Assembly (NCBI GenBank): GCA_037833965.1 | Contig: AP031356.1 | Span: forward strand, 27,318,501-27,382,500 | DNA length: 64,000 nucleotides | Source: Marchantia polymorpha subsp. ruderalis | Lineage: Eukaryota > Streptophyta > Marchantiopsida > Marchantiales > Marchantiaceae | Reading direction: 5' to 3' | Shown: piece after piece, positions 32,101 through 43,218 of the stretch | Numbering within the stretch: the first letter of the stretch is position 1 | How the letters are laid out: every line of letters begins with the position of its first letter | Translations under genes and position numbers: made by a program | The notes under the pieces: generated by a model | Databases searched by the model: none | Seen by the model: only the letters and a program-made list of their open reading frames with translations | Told to the model about the DNA's origin: nothing

Positions 32101-33981
32101 TGGCGCGTCACCTTCCACAGGAGCCGTGCCCAATGCACCGGAGCTCCTGACAACACTAGCTCCACGAACTCTACCTGCCAACCATGCATGTAAGCGGTCT
32201 TGGTCGGCTGCAATATCTTGCAGCAATGCTGTCGCAACATTTCTCCGCAATCGATCCTTGTAATCCCGAGTCCGGAAACCGTTCTTGGGATGTCTAGCCA
32301 CCTTGAAGAGCTCATTGTAAGAGACTTCTTCCTCCTGGGACACTTTCACGCTGTCGGCCTCGAAGAGGAGATCCCCTTCCTCGCCGGCACACCTGCCCAA
32401 CACCTGCGCCCAATTGCAAATTTCCCATCTCTCTGGGTGTGGGCGAAATCCGCGAGAAGGCTTGTGTCTCTCTTGTAGATACTCGCGCACCATCTCCGGA
32501 CACGTCCAATTCCACCCCCAGAGGAGAAAATCGAGCTTCAGCCTCGTCAGCACATCTTGAAATGCGCGTAGACCGATCTGCGGCACCCTGAGTGGAGACA
32601 CTCGCAGTTGGGGAACCTTCGACATTGCGTTGCCTGTACACACAAACGTTCTCCCTTTCGCTCACTCTCTCACAATCGCCACTGCGCGTCGGCCACTCAA
32701 GCACTGACTGCTCACTCTCTCTGCGCTCGTTCAAGATCGCTACTCCCAATTCTTTCAAGGTCCGCCAAGATCCTTGTGCAACTCGTCTCCGCACTCTCTA
32801 CTCTCACTGCAGGTCGCTCCGCCCTTGCGCGTAATCTTGGAACTGGAAATTGCAAAGTCAAGAATGAGAGAATGAGACTGGAGCGCAGTCTTTTCTTCTC
32901 CGATTTCAAGAACGTCCAACGTTCTTACTGGTTGCAACGTACGCAGCCGGCTATACGGCTTAACGGTTCGCCCTTTGCATGCGCGAATTCACGTCTCCGC
33001 ATTGCGCGCATTCGCATGCTTAAACGTTGAATTCTCCCGCCGCCGCCACCTTCCGGACTCGAGTCCGCTGCAGGGTATACGTCGGCCCTGTTGTCTTTTC
33101 CTAACCCGCCCTTCTCCGGAGGCGTGTCGCCGCTGGTGCGTTCATTATCCGTCGGCGCCTTTGCTGGAGGCGCACATCCAGCCGGAGCGAATTACGCCGG
33201 CGCGCAGTCGTACCGCCTATTTTGTCCTTTATGCCTCGTCCGTTGCTGCCAGCGCATATCCGTCAGCGCAACTCATGCCAGCGCATCCGGCCGTCAGCGC
33301 CACGTCGGAGGCGTACATCCGACCGGCGCTTTCCTTCCATGAACAGCCGCCAAGGGCGCTTCCGACTCTGAGTTGGTTTCCTCCTGTGAGCGCGTGATTC
33401 CGCCGAAGGCGCATCGCCGAGGGCGTACGGGAATCCTTTCCGGCTGTGAACCCTAGCGCGAACGGCGCATGTCCGGCTACGAGTTTTCCGACGCTCATAA
33501 CTTCTCCATTCCTGATCCATCTCCGGCGCTCTTGGACTCGTTAGAACGAGCGTCCCGAGCTCTTTCTAATGCAACTTCAACCAACTGGATCTACCGTGTA
33601 TCCCGATTGTTATGAAGGTTTTCCCTTTCCGCGCTAGCGACGCTTCGCCGAAGGCGCACTCATGGTCGGACGCCTTTAGAGGTCCGGGCCCTTCTCCTGA
33701 CGTCTTTAGCAAAACCTCCTCCTGAGGTGTCTGCGCCGGAAGCGTAGCTTCCTTATACGCTAGAGGCGCGTGAGTAGAGACACCTCAAAAAGGAGCTTTT
33801 GCCGAAGGCGCCGAAGACGTTGGCGTTGGTACATCCGACTACGTGATTCTTTGTGCCCTCGTGACGATCTCCTCAATCCACTCTATTTTGCGTACCCTTC
33901 TCTAGCTACAAACACTGCTTTGGTACTAGTTTTCTAAAATTGTTTAAATTCTGCAAAAAAAACAAAAAGTGTGTTACCACA
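29109..33981 (-). repeat. Element B 5' LTR (4873 bp)
   Basis: This LTR is equal in length to the 3' LTR and nearly identical. The differences I noticed are one Ala/Val and one Ile/Thr codon in the ORF and one base near 33580. It ends at 33981 and is followed by the CAAAA duplication. Its TATA box is at 30028-30035. Confidence 0.95.
30069..32625 (-). pseudogene. U3-encoded ORF of element B (5' LTR), frameshifted
   Basis: This is the twin of the ORF at 19406-21962, with the same start context and the same extra G near 32221 that breaks the frame between the N-terminal domain and the rest. Because U3 is copied from the 3' end of the RNA into both LTRs, the shared shift must have been present in the parent RNA, or both copies were homogenised afterwards. 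Confidence 0.75.
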
Positions 33982-36900
33982 CAAAACGCCTGGAACTATT
34001 TTATACCTTCTAAGTCCTACCTAGCACTACACTGCACTACGCTACACGCCTGCACGGAACCACGCTACACTACACTCCGCGGAACCTGTACTACGTCTCC
34101 TGCGCGGCCGACTGCCGCGCACTAGCTCCCTACCCTGCCACTCTTCCGCTCGACTACGCAGTTCCAACCGCTGCAACGCCGCGGACACCTCCCCCTCGAG
34201 GGCGGACATGGTATCCTGTGCCTTCGACAGAAAGGCCTCGAGCTTCTTCGCTACCTTCCGCCGACTCCTACTGTCGCCTGACAACAACCCGGCTGCGCGC
34301 AATTCAAACTCCCGCAGTGTGAGTTTCTCCTGCGCCTTCACTTCCCAGTGGGCGTAGCCCTTGAGACAGTGGGCGACTCGCCTCGCCGTCTCCACCTTCG
34401 TGCGATCCGCCTCCTTCCTGCGATCCTCTTCAATGGTCACTAATTGCGATTCGGCTTCAGCACGTTGCGCCCTCAATTCGCCACACTCTGACTGTAAACT
34501 GCGGATTAATTCTTCATCCGCCTGCCGTGCGAGCTGACATTGTTCCAACAACCGCGTCTGTCGCACGAGCTCCTCTGACAAAATCCGATTCTCGGCCTGC
34601 TCAGAGTTGAGTGCTTCCTTGACCTTCACCTGCTCCTTGGTGAGCTCGCCCAGTTTCTCATCCTTCATCTTCTCGGAGTGCTTGTAGAATTTCTGATTAA
34701 GCTTGTACTGTCCCCACAAGCACTCATGCTTCTCCTTCAAGTCCCTCAACTCCTGGTCCACTCTAGCTAATAGCTTGCTGGTGTGGACTTTAGTGCGAGT
34801 CCGCCTGCGCACTAACTCGATGTAAGATCCCGGCTGGAGTGGGTCGGCGTATTTATCGACCTTGCGATCCAAGTACCGCAGCAACGGAATCACCTGCTCA
34901 GAGAGCGCCGCCGCCGGCGCTCCAACAATTTCCTCCTCCTCCTCCTCGGTGTCTTCTGCTCCTGACATTTCTTCCGTGGAGCCTCCGTCCTCATCATCCG
35001 AGTGGAGAATTTCAGTCGCCATTGATTGCGTCGGCGACTGCCCCGAGTGGGGCTGCACGTCCTCGACGTGTGCTGCCTGCGAAGGCACGGCTGCAGCCTC
35101 GCTGCTCGTCGCCAAAATGTCTAAGGCGGAAGGCGAATGTATCCGAGCGGCATCCCCGTCGCTCGCTGGTTGATTGCCCACCGCATTCTCTCTGTCGCCG
35201 TCGTCCGTCGCCGAAGGCGATCGAGCGGAGGGTGGCTGCGCGGGGTTGGATTGCGCATCGCGCATCGAGATGTCGTCCCGCGGATAGTCACTCCGCTCCT
35301 CCGTCTGCTGCTCCCTTGATCGGTCCGTGGGGGCTGTGTCCGGCCCGTGCGCAGGCGCATGTGCCGGCGCCTTGTCCGCCGCAGGCGTAGCGCCGCGGAC
35401 ATCTATCGCCGAAGGCGACATGGCCGGGAGCCGCACGCCCGATGTTCCTTGGCCTATAGGCCCTACCGCCGAAGGCGCATCTATCGGCGTACTTCCCGCC
35501 GATGGTGCGGCCTCCGCACGCTCTCTGCTCGTATCCCCTCGGCTCGAAGGCCCTGGCGCCGAAGGCGCGAATTGCGGCGCGTGGTGCGCCGGAGGGTCTG
35601 GCCCCGAGGGCCGGTGTCTCGTAGGCGGTTCTTCCGCCGGCTCCTTCCCCTTCCTACGTTGGAACGGGGGTGATTCTTGCCTGTGCACAGGCGGCACGTG
35701 TGGAGGTGTTCTGTGCACAGGTGACCTGTGCACAGGCGACCTGTGCACAGGCGAGCGCCTGTGCACAGGCGGACTGCTCCTTCCCACGCGTAAGCGTAGA
35801 TCCACGTCCACTTGTGTTCGCCGATCCGCGGAGGCTCGTCCGTCCGCGGAGGTTCGCCTGTGCGCAAACGGAACATCTGTCCGCATCGCACGTGGTAACT
35901 CCGGAGGCCCTTGGCCCGTAGGCGGCCTCTCTCCCGACGAGGTTGCAGCGTGGCCCGTCGCTCCTGCGGTCGTCCGCGCTTCTTCTCGCCTCTCTGGCGA
36001 CGCACTTCCTATCTCCGTCGCAATCGTCGCCGTGTCTGCACTGTCAGCTGGCAACACCAGTCTGCGTGCCTTCTGCTTCGGCCGGCTGTATGGCTCGCAC
36101 AGCGGCCGCGGTCGAATGGGAACAGAGAGTTCTTGATGCTGCTCCTCTTCGGCCTCTTCCCTCCATCGCCGCTTCCGCGGCACTCGCGCTGCAGGGGTGT
36201 GTCTCCCTTCGTCTCTCCGTCTTGATGGGGTAGAAGTCGGTGACTCCTCCGCATCAGTGTCGACCTCGTTCTCCCGCACATACTTCCCGGGATGGTCGAT
36301 GGACAATGGCGGAAAATGTTCAAGCTCCGCCGCTGTCAAACAATTCCGCTGTCGATAAAAATTGATGAGGAAAGGAGAAAGATGGTTTAGCGTTCCCCCC
36401 TTCTCCTCAAACGCGTGCTGTCGCATCACTCTGTGCAGGATGCTCGCCCAGTGAATTGGAGTTCCCTCGATGACGCACTCCACAAAAGAGACCTGCCACA
36501 ATGTGATGTAGCAGGCGCGGTGCGGCTGCAGTAATTGCATCAGCGCCGCGGACAAAGTCCGGCGAAATCGATCTTTGTAATCACGGGTCCTGTACCCATT
36601 CTTGGTAGACCTCCCGGTCTTGAACAGCTCCACAAATTGCGCTTCTTCTTGCTTGGTCACCTTGATGCTCTCGCTGTCGAAAAGGAGATGCCCTGGCATG
36701 CCAGCACATCTTCCCAACGCCTGCGCCCAATCTTGGACTGTCCACCGGTCAACATGCGGACGCAATCCGCGCGAGGGTGGTCCCTGTGGCTCTAGCCACT
36801 CGCGCACCATATTCGCGCAGATGTAATTCCATCCCCATAGCAAGAAATCGAGCTTTCTTGCTATTAAGCGCTCTTCGAAAGCGCGCAGCCCGTTCTGCGG

Positions 36901-38439
36901 CAGGCGAAGTGGCACCATCCGCAATCTGCTCGGTCTCGTCATTGCGTTCCTGGGGTTCGCTCGCCCGCTCATTCTACTTCCGCACTGTCCGCGTTTCTTT
37001 CTCTCTCGGCAAACTCTAATCGCTCTCAATTCCAAATCACGCGCACTCACTTCTCCCTCAATCAACAAGAAATCTCCTGTGCGACGACGACGAGAATGGT
37101 CCGCAGCCAGCAGATGGATGCGCGCAGCGCGCACAAGAGATTGGAATCGCGAATTCAAGAATGGGACGCTCTCCGCCGCCCGGTCGAAGGTCATGGTCGT
37201 CTCTTGGTCGTGAAGAACGTCTCACTTGATGGCCGCGCCGGCTGTACGCTGGAACGGTCTTCGCTCTCACGCGCGGCTTCACGCTCCGCCGTCGTCGATT
37301 AAACTCTCACGCTCGAATTGGCGGATTTGAACTCCGCGAGCGTGTCACCCTCCGGACATGGGGGCGTAGCGCCGAAGGCGAGTTTTCCGCCTTGCGCGGT
37401 ACACTTGTTCGTACCGCCCCTCGGCCAATCTCCTTCTGCCTTGACGCGTGCGTCCGCATGTCGGACGAAAATTCAACTCCTGCCTGTGCGCAGGCAGGGG
37501 CCTCGGCGGATTCTCCGCCGGCGCGGAACTTGAACATCCTCCTGTGCACAGGCGTTCGCCTGTGCGCAGGCGAATTCCGTCCGCGGCGCCGCGCTGGCGC
37601 GGAAGGCGTTGACCGTGGTCAGCCGTCTCCGTCCAGTCTGTCCGTTCCTTGTCTCTCCGTCGGCGCTTCCGCCGCCGCAACTCCGTCCGTCCAAGAGCGC
37701 ATCCACCCGTGCCGTCCGCACGGTCCGTACCTATTGGATTACTCTGGCGGCTCTTCCGACGTACGCTGCGCTGCGCTGGCGCGGAAGGCACCGTACACTT
37801 TCTACCTCACAAGGCGCATTTCTAGGGCCCAAGGCGGATTTCCCGCCGACGCCGAAGTGCCTGTGCACAGGCGAACGCCTGTGCGTAGGCGGACTTCGCG
37901 CCTTCCCTAACCCTACTTCGCCTGTGCACAGGCGAACGCCTTCGTCCGCGCATAGGACAAAACTTGAATCCCCCTTCCGCGCAGGCGGAATTCGCGCCGG
38001 TGGCGAACTCCTTCCGCCGCAGGCGACCGCCTCCGTTTCTTCCAGTAGCGATAACTCCCTAAGTCCTCGTCCGTTCCAAGCGTTCTTGGGCTCGTTGGAA
38101 TCAGCGCGTCGAGCTCTTTCCAACGGGATCCTAACTTGGTCAAGGCGCCCGAAAGTTACCTAATTACGAGGGTTTCCCTACAGCCGCGGACGCAACCTCC
38201 GAAGGCGGGTTTTGCGCCTTGCGCCGTAGAGATCCTAACTGCGGAGCTCGCAGGGAGGGTGGTGCCTGACCTTACTACTGCACCCCAAATCCCAGATTCT
38301 ACAAGATCCCTCGAGAATCCCCGCGATCTTCCGGATTCACTCTGTTTTGATGTACCGAAGGCTATTTACAATGCTGCCAGGGTACAGTTTTCCAAAAATG
38401 TTTTAATTTCCTCAAAATTGCCAAAAGTGGGGTACCACA
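33982..38439 (-). repeat. Element A 5' LTR, outer part (U3)
   Basis: This part is colinear with 7283-11740 of the 3' LTR. It starts with the CAAAA duplication made by element B and keeps the A TATA box at 33998-34005. The natural start site of A has been replaced by the end of B, so transcription from this TATA box would now run into B. It ends at 38439, followed by GTGCC. Confidence 0.93.
34042..36942 (-). CDS. U3-encoded ORF of element A (5' LTR copy)
   Basis: This intact copy of the ORF at 7343-10243 has 966 codons from the conserved ATG, or 1050 from ATG 37194. I noticed three amino-acid differences: Lys/Glu near residue 928, Gly/Glu near 1011 and Pro/Leu near 589. Domains are the same: N-terminal conserved domain, basic stretch, low-complexity centre with PVHR repeats, acidic run, coiled coil. 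In this 5' LTR the ORF lies upstream of the element promoter, so it would not be part of the A genomic RNA. Confidence 0.8.
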   Translation of the reverse strand: MTRPSRLRMVPLRLPQNGLRAFEERLIARKLDFLLWGWNYICANMVREWLEPQGPPSRGLRPHVDRWTVQDWAQALGRCAGMPGHLLFDSESIKVTKQEEAQFVELFKTGRSTKNGYRTRDYKDRFRRTLSAALMQLLQPHRACYITLWQVSFVECVIEGTPIHWASILHRVMRQHAFEEKGGTLNHLSPFLINFYRQRNCLTAAELEHFPPLSIDHPGKYVRENEVDTDAEESPTSTPSRRRDEGRHTPAARVPRKRRWREEAEEEQHQELSVPIRPRPLCEPYSRPKQKARRLVLPADSADTATIATEIGSASPERREEARTTAGATGHAATSSGERPPTGQGPPELPRAMRTDVPFAHRRTSADGRASADRRTQVDVDLRLRVGRSSPPVHRRSPVHRSPVHRSPVHRTPPHVPPVHRQESPPFQRRKGKEPAEEPPTRHRPSGPDPPAHHAPQFAPSAPGPSSRGDTSRERAEAAPSAGSTPIDAPSAVGPIGQGTSGVRLPAMSPSAIDVRGATPAADKAPAHAPAHGPDTAPTDRSREQQTEERSDYPRDDISMRDAQSNPAQPPSARSPSATDDGDRENAVGNQPASDGDAARIHSPSALDILATSSEAAAVPSQAAHVEDVQPHSGQSPTQSMATEILHSDDEDGGSTEEMSGAEDTEEEEEEIVGAPAAALSEQVIPLLRYLDRKVDKYADPLQPGSYIELVRRRTRTKVHTSKLLARVDQELRDLKEKHECLWGQYKLNQKFYKHSEKMKDEKLGELTKEQVKVKEALNSEQAENRILSEELVRQTRLLEQCQLARQADEELIRSLQSECGELRAQRAEAESQLVTIEEDRRKEADRTKVETARRVAHCLKGYAHWEVKAQEKLTLREFELRAAGLLSGDSRSRRKVAKKLEAFLSKAQDTMSALEGEVSAALQRLELRSRAEEWQGRELVRGSRPRRRRSTGSAECSVAWFRAGV

Positions 38440-38444
38440 GTGCC

Positions 38445-38862
38445 GCGGAAGCGGAAGTGGGATGGAGAGGCGGAGCAGAGTCAGCAAGAAGATGTTGTTG
38501 CTCCCGCCCGAAGTCGAGCGATTCATGAGCTCTCTAGTCGTCCCAAGCAGAAAGCACGCAGGCTCGTCCTGCCGGCAAGCAGCGCGGACACCGGACGAGC
38601 TGCGGAGAAGAGAAACCCGTCATCCTCGGGGGAGGATGCGAGTGCACGAGCTAGCGGGAGGACAGTAGACCTCCCTGCACCGATGGCACGGACGCTTTAA
38701 GAGGAAGCGAGAAGGCCTTCGGGCCAAGGAAGACGTCATGCGGCATAGACGAGTGTGCCAGCGACGGACAAGTGCTTTGCCTCGGAGCAAGTGCCGTTTG
38801 ACGACTCGACTTTGAGTCAAGAGCCTTCGGCTCAAGCGTCTTCGGCGCAGGAGAAGAGTCGG
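38445..38862 (+). pseudogene. U3 ORF of the old solo LTR, middle part
   Basis: The frame interrupted at 6333 resumes here with RKRKW and a SRPKQKARRLVLPA motif that is nearly the same as in element A, and stops at 38698-38700. Sequence beyond the stop keeps the low-complexity character and CCTTCGG motifs up to the next insertion at 38863. This part alone would encode nothing meaningful. Confidence 0.75.
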
Positions 38863-40299
38863 TGTGGTACCCCACTTTTGGCAATTTTGAGGAAATTAAA
38901 ACATTTTTGAAAAACTGTACCCTGGCAGCATTGTAAATAGCCTTCGGTACATCAAAACAGAGTGAATCCGGAAGATCGCGGGAATTCTCGAGGGATCTTG
39001 TAGAATCTGGGATTTGGGGTGCCGCAGTAAGCACAGGCACCACCCTCCCTGCGAGCTCCGCAGTTAGGATCTCTACGGCGCAAGGCGCAAAACCCGCCTT
39101 CGGAGGTTGCGTCCGCGGCTGTAGGGAAACCCCCGTAATTAGGTCAACCCTCGGGCGCCTTGACCAAGTTAGGGTCCCGTTGGAAAGAGCTCGACGCGCT
39201 GATTTCAACGAGCCCAAGAACGCTTGGAACGGACGAGGACTTAGGGAGTTATCGCTATTGAAAGAAACGGAGGCGGTCGCCTACGGCGGAAGGATTTCGC
39301 CACCGGCGCGAATTCCGCCTACGCGGAAGGGGGAATCAAGTTTTGTCCTATGCGCGGACGAAGGCGTTCGCCTGTGCACAGGCACTTCGGCGTCGGCGGA
39401 GAATCCGCCTTGGGCCCTAGAAATGCGCCTTGTGAGGTAGAAAGTTTACGGCGCCATCCGCGCCAGCGCAGCGCCGCGTACGTCGGAAGAGCCGCCAGAG
39501 TAATCCAATCGGTACGGACCATGCGGACGGCACGGGTGGATGCGCTCTTGGACGGACGGAGTTGCGGCGGCGGAAGCGCCGACGGAGAGACAAGGAACGG
39601 GCAGACTGGACAGAGACGGCTGACCACGGTCAACGCCTTCCGCGCCAGCGCAGCGCCGCGGACGGAATTCGCCTGCGCACAGGCGAACGCCTGTGCACAG
39701 GAGGATGTTCAAGTTCCGCGCCGGCGGAGGATCCGCCGAGGCTCCTGCCTGCGCACAGGCAGGAGGTGAATTTTTGTCCGACATGCGGACACACGCGTCA
39801 AGGCAGAAGGAGATTGGCCGAGGGACGGTACGAACAAGTGTACCGCGCAAGGCGGAAAACTCGCCTTCGGCGTTACGCCCCCATGTCCGCAGGGTGACAC
39901 GCTTGCGGAGTTCAAATACGCCAATTCGAGCGTGAGAGTTTAATCGACGACGGCGGAGCGTGAAGCCGCGCGTGAGAGCGAAGACCGTTCCAGCGTACAG
40001 CCGGCGCGGCCATCAAGTGAGACGTTCTTCACGACCAAGAGCCGACCATGACCTTCGACCGGGCGGCGGAGAACGTCCCATTCTTGAATTCGCGATTCCA
40101 ATCTCTTGTGCGCGCTGCGCGTATCCATCTGCTGGCTGCGGAACATTCTCGACGTCGTCGCACAGGAGATTTCTTGCTGATTGAGGGAGAAGTGAGTGCG
40201 CGTGATTTGGAATTGAGAGCGATTAGAGTTTGCCGAGAGAGGAAGAAACGCGGGCAGTGTGGAAGTAGAATGAGCGGGCGAGCGAACCCCAGGAACGCA

Positions 40300-43182
40300 A
40301 TGACGAGACCGAGCAGATTGCGGATGGTGCCACTTCGCCTACCGCAGAACGGGCTGCGCGCTTTCGAAGAGCGCTTAATAGCAAGAAAGCTCGATTTCTT
40401 GCTATGGGGATGGAATTACATCTGCGCGAATATGGTGCGCGAGTGGCTAGAGCCACAGGGACCACCCTCGCGCGGATTGCGTCCGCATGTTGATCGGTGG
40501 ACAGTCCAAGATTGGGCGCAGGCGTTGGGAAGATGTGCTGGCATGCCAGGGCATCTCCTTTTCGACAGTGAGAGCATCAAGGTGACCAAACAAGAAGAGG
40601 CGCAATTTGTGGAGCTGTTCAAGACCGGGAGGTCTACCAAGAATGGGTACAGGACCCGTGATTACAAGGATCGATTTCGCCGGACTTTGTCCGCGGCGCT
40701 GATGCAATTACTGCAGCCGCACCGCGCCTGCTACATCACATTGTGGCAGGTCTCTTTTGTGGAGTGCGTCATCGAGGGAACTCCAATTCACTGGGCGAGC
40801 ATCCTGCACAGGGTGATGCGACAGCACGCGTTTGAGGAGAAGGGGGGAACTCTAAACCATCTTTCTCCTTTCCTCATCAATTTTTATCGACAGCGGAATT
40901 GTTTGACAGCGGCAGAGCTTGAACATTTTCCGCCATTGTCCATCGACCATCCCGGGAAGTATGTGCGGGAGAACGAGGTCGATACTGATGCAGAGGAGTC
41001 ACCGACTTCTACCCCATCAAGACGGAGGGACGAAGGGAGACACACCCCTGCAGCGCGAGTGCCGCGGAAGCGGCGATGGAGGGAAGAGTCTGAAGAGGAG
41101 CAGCATCAAGAACCCTCTGCTCCCATTCGACCGCGGCCGCTGTGCGAGCCATACAGCCGGCCGAAGCAGAAGGCACGCAGACTGGTGTTACCAGCTGACA
41201 GTGCAGACACGGCGACGATTGCGACGGAGATAGGAAGTGCGTCGCCAGAGAGGCGAGAAGAAGCGCGGACGACCGCAGGAGCAACGGGCCACGCTGCAAC
41301 CTCGTCGGGAGAGAGGCCGCCTACGGGCCAAGGGCCTCCGGAGTTACCACGTGCGATGCGGACAGATGTTCCGTTTGCGCACAGGCGAACCTCCGCGGAT
41401 CGGCGAACACAAGTGGACGTGGATCTACGCTTACGCGTGGGAAGGAGCAGTCCGCCTGTGCACAGGCGCTCGCCTGTGCACAGGTCACCTGTGCACAGGT
41501 CGCCTGTGCACAGAACACCTCCGCACGTGCCGCCTGTGCACAGGCAAGAATCACCCCCGTTCCAACGTAGGAAGGGGAAGGAGCCGGCGGAAGAACCGCC
41601 TACGAGACACCGGCCCTCGGGGCCAGACCCTCCGGCGCACCACGCGCCGCAATTTGCGCCTTCGGCGCCAGGGCCTTCGAGCAGAGGAGATACGAGCAGA
41701 GAGCGTGCGGAGGCCGCACCATCGGCGGGAAGTCCGCCGATAGATGCGCATTCGGCGGTAGGGCCTATAGGCCAAGGAACAACAGGCGTGCGGCCCCCGG
41801 CCATGTCGCCTTCGGCGATAGATGTCCGCGGCGCTACGCCTGCGGCGGACAAGGCGCCGGCAAATGCGCCTGCGCACGGGCCGGGCACGGCCCCCACGGA
41901 CCGATCAAGGGAGCAGCAGACGGAGGAGCGGAGTGACTGTCCGCGGGATGAAATCTCGATGCGCGATGCGCAATCCAACCCCGCGCAGCCACCCTCCGCT
42001 CAATCGCCTTTGGCGACGGACGACGGCGACAGAGAGAATGCGGTAGGCAATCAACCAGCGAGCGACGGGGATGCCGCTCGGATACATTCGCCTTCCGCCT
42101 TAGACATTTTGGCGACGAGCAGCGAGGCTGCAGCCGTGCCTTCGCAGGCAGCACACGTCGACGACGTGCAGCCCCACTCGGGGCAGTCGCCAACGCAATC
42201 AATGGCGACTGAAATTCTCCACTCGGAGGATGATGACGGAGGCTCCACGGAAGAAATGTTAGGAGCAGAAGACACCGAGGAGGAGGAGGAGGAAATTGTT
42301 GGAGCGCCGGCGGCGGCGCTCTCTGAGCAGGTGATTCCGTTGCTGCGGTACTTGGATCGCAAGGTCGATAAATACGCCGACCCACTCCAGCCGGGATCTT
42401 ACATCGAGTTAGTGCGCAGGCGGACTCGCACTAAAGTCCACACCAGCAAGCTATTAGCTAGAGTGGACCAGGAGTTGAGGGACTTGAAGGAGAAGCATGA
42501 GTGCTTGTGGGGTCAGTACAAGCTTAATCAGAAATTCTACAAGCACTCCGAGAAGATGAAGGATGAGAAACTGGGCGAGCTCAACAAGGAGCAGGTGAAG
42601 GTCAAGGAAGCACTCGATTCTGAGCGGGCCCAGAATCGGATTTTGTCAGAGGAGCTCGTGCGACAGACGCGGTTGTTGGAACAATGTCAGCTCGCACGGC
42701 AGGCGGATGAAGAATTAATCCGCAGGTTACAGTCAGAGTGTGGCGAATTGAGAGCGCAACGTGCTGAAGCCGAATCGCAATTAGTGATAATTGAAGAGGA
42801 TCGCAGGAAGGAGGCGGATCGCACGAAGGTGGAGACGGCGAGGCGAGTCGCCCACTGTCTCAAGGGCTACGCCCACTGGGAAGTGAAGGCGCAGGAGAAA
42901 CTCACACTGCGTGAGTTTGAATTGCGCGCAGCCGGGTTGTTGTCAGGCGACAGTAGGAGTCGGCGGAAGGTAGCGAAGAAGCTCGAAGCCTTTCTGTCGA
43001 AGGCACAGGATACCATGTCCGCCCTCGAGGGGGAGGTGTCCGCGGCGTTGCAGCGGTTGGGACTGCGCAGTCGAGCGGAAGAGTGGCAGGGTAGGGAGTT
43101 AGTGCGCGGCAGTCGGCCGCGCAGGAGACGTAGTACAGGTTCCGCGGAGTGTAGTGTAGCGTGGTTCCGTGCAGGCGTGTAG
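40300..43182 (+). CDS. Intact U3-encoded ORF in the solo LTR
   Basis: The frame is 960 codons from the conserved ATG 40300 (1044 from ATG 40048). It differs from the A copies by scattered substitutions and one 6-residue deletion in a short repeat (SADGRASAD region). The N-terminal domain, basic RKRRWR stretch, PVHR repeats, acidic run and coiled coil are all present with no stop. A TATA box lies 37 bases after the stop codon, downstream of the gene, so any transcription of this copy needs an upstream or external promoter. Keeping a 1-kb-codon frame intact in a solo LTR may reflect youth or selection. Confidence 0.8.
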   Translation: MTRPSRLRMVPLRLPQNGLRAFEERLIARKLDFLLWGWNYICANMVREWLEPQGPPSRGLRPHVDRWTVQDWAQALGRCAGMPGHLLFDSESIKVTKQEEAQFVELFKTGRSTKNGYRTRDYKDRFRRTLSAALMQLLQPHRACYITLWQVSFVECVIEGTPIHWASILHRVMRQHAFEEKGGTLNHLSPFLINFYRQRNCLTAAELEHFPPLSIDHPGKYVRENEVDTDAEESPTSTPSRRRDEGRHTPAARVPRKRRWREESEEEQHQEPSAPIRPRPLCEPYSRPKQKARRLVLPADSADTATIATEIGSASPERREEARTTAGATGHAATSSGERPPTGQGPPELPRAMRTDVPFAHRRTSADRRTQVDVDLRLRVGRSSPPVHRRSPVHRSPVHRSPVHRTPPHVPPVHRQESPPFQRRKGKEPAEEPPTRHRPSGPDPPAHHAPQFAPSAPGPSSRGDTSRERAEAAPSAGSPPIDAHSAVGPIGQGTTGVRPPAMSPSAIDVRGATPAADKAPANAPAHGPGTAPTDRSREQQTEERSDCPRDEISMRDAQSNPAQPPSAQSPLATDDGDRENAVGNQPASDGDAARIHSPSALDILATSSEAAAVPSQAAHVDDVQPHSGQSPTQSMATEILHSEDDDGGSTEEMLGAEDTEEEEEEIVGAPAAALSEQVIPLLRYLDRKVDKYADPLQPGSYIELVRRRTRTKVHTSKLLARVDQELRDLKEKHECLWGQYKLNQKFYKHSEKMKDEKLGELNKEQVKVKEALDSERAQNRILSEELVRQTRLLEQCQLARQADEELIRRLQSECGELRAQRAEAESQLVIIEEDRRKEADRTKVETARRVAHCLKGYAHWEVKAQEKLTLREFELRAAGLLSGDSRSRRKVAKKLEAFLSKAQDTMSALEGEVSAALQRLGLRSRAEEWQGRELVRGSRPRRRRSTGSAECSVAWFRAGV

Positions 43183-43218
43183 CGTAGTACAGTGTAGTGC
43201 TAGGTAGGACTTAGAAGG

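Larger units (their letters stand above)
18446..33981 (-). mobile_element. Element B: complete giant-LTR Ty3/gypsy retrotransposon
   Basis: The 15,536-bp element is flanked by CAAAA duplications (18441-18445 and 33982-33986). Its LTRs are 18446-23318 and 29109-33981, each 4873 bp, with only three differences that I noticed, so the insertion is very young. The internal region 23319-29108 has the same order as A. It inserted about 17-25 bases downstream of the TATA box of the A 5' LTR, inside the loop of the start-site hairpin. The Gag frame has one nonsense codon, and the U3 ORF has the same one-base insertion in both LTRs. Confidence 0.95.
6334..38439 (-). mobile_element. Element A: complete giant-LTR Ty3/gypsy retrotransposon
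   Basis: The element is bounded by TGTAATAACCC at 6334 and GGGGTACCACA at 38439 and flanked by GTGCC duplications (6329-6333 and 38440-38444). The 3' LTR is 6334-11740. The internal region is 11741-17491. The 5' LTR is 17492-18445 plus 33982-38439, split by element B. Without B and its duplication it is about 16.6 kb, of which 10.8 kb is LTR. In element order it has PBS, Gag-protease, UAG, RT-RNase H-integrase, polypurine tract and U3 with a long ORF. Pol lacks a chromodomain, and the tRNA-Asp primer site fits the Tat/Athila side of Ty3/gypsy. The two LTRs differ at only about six positions that I noticed. Confidence 0.93.
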
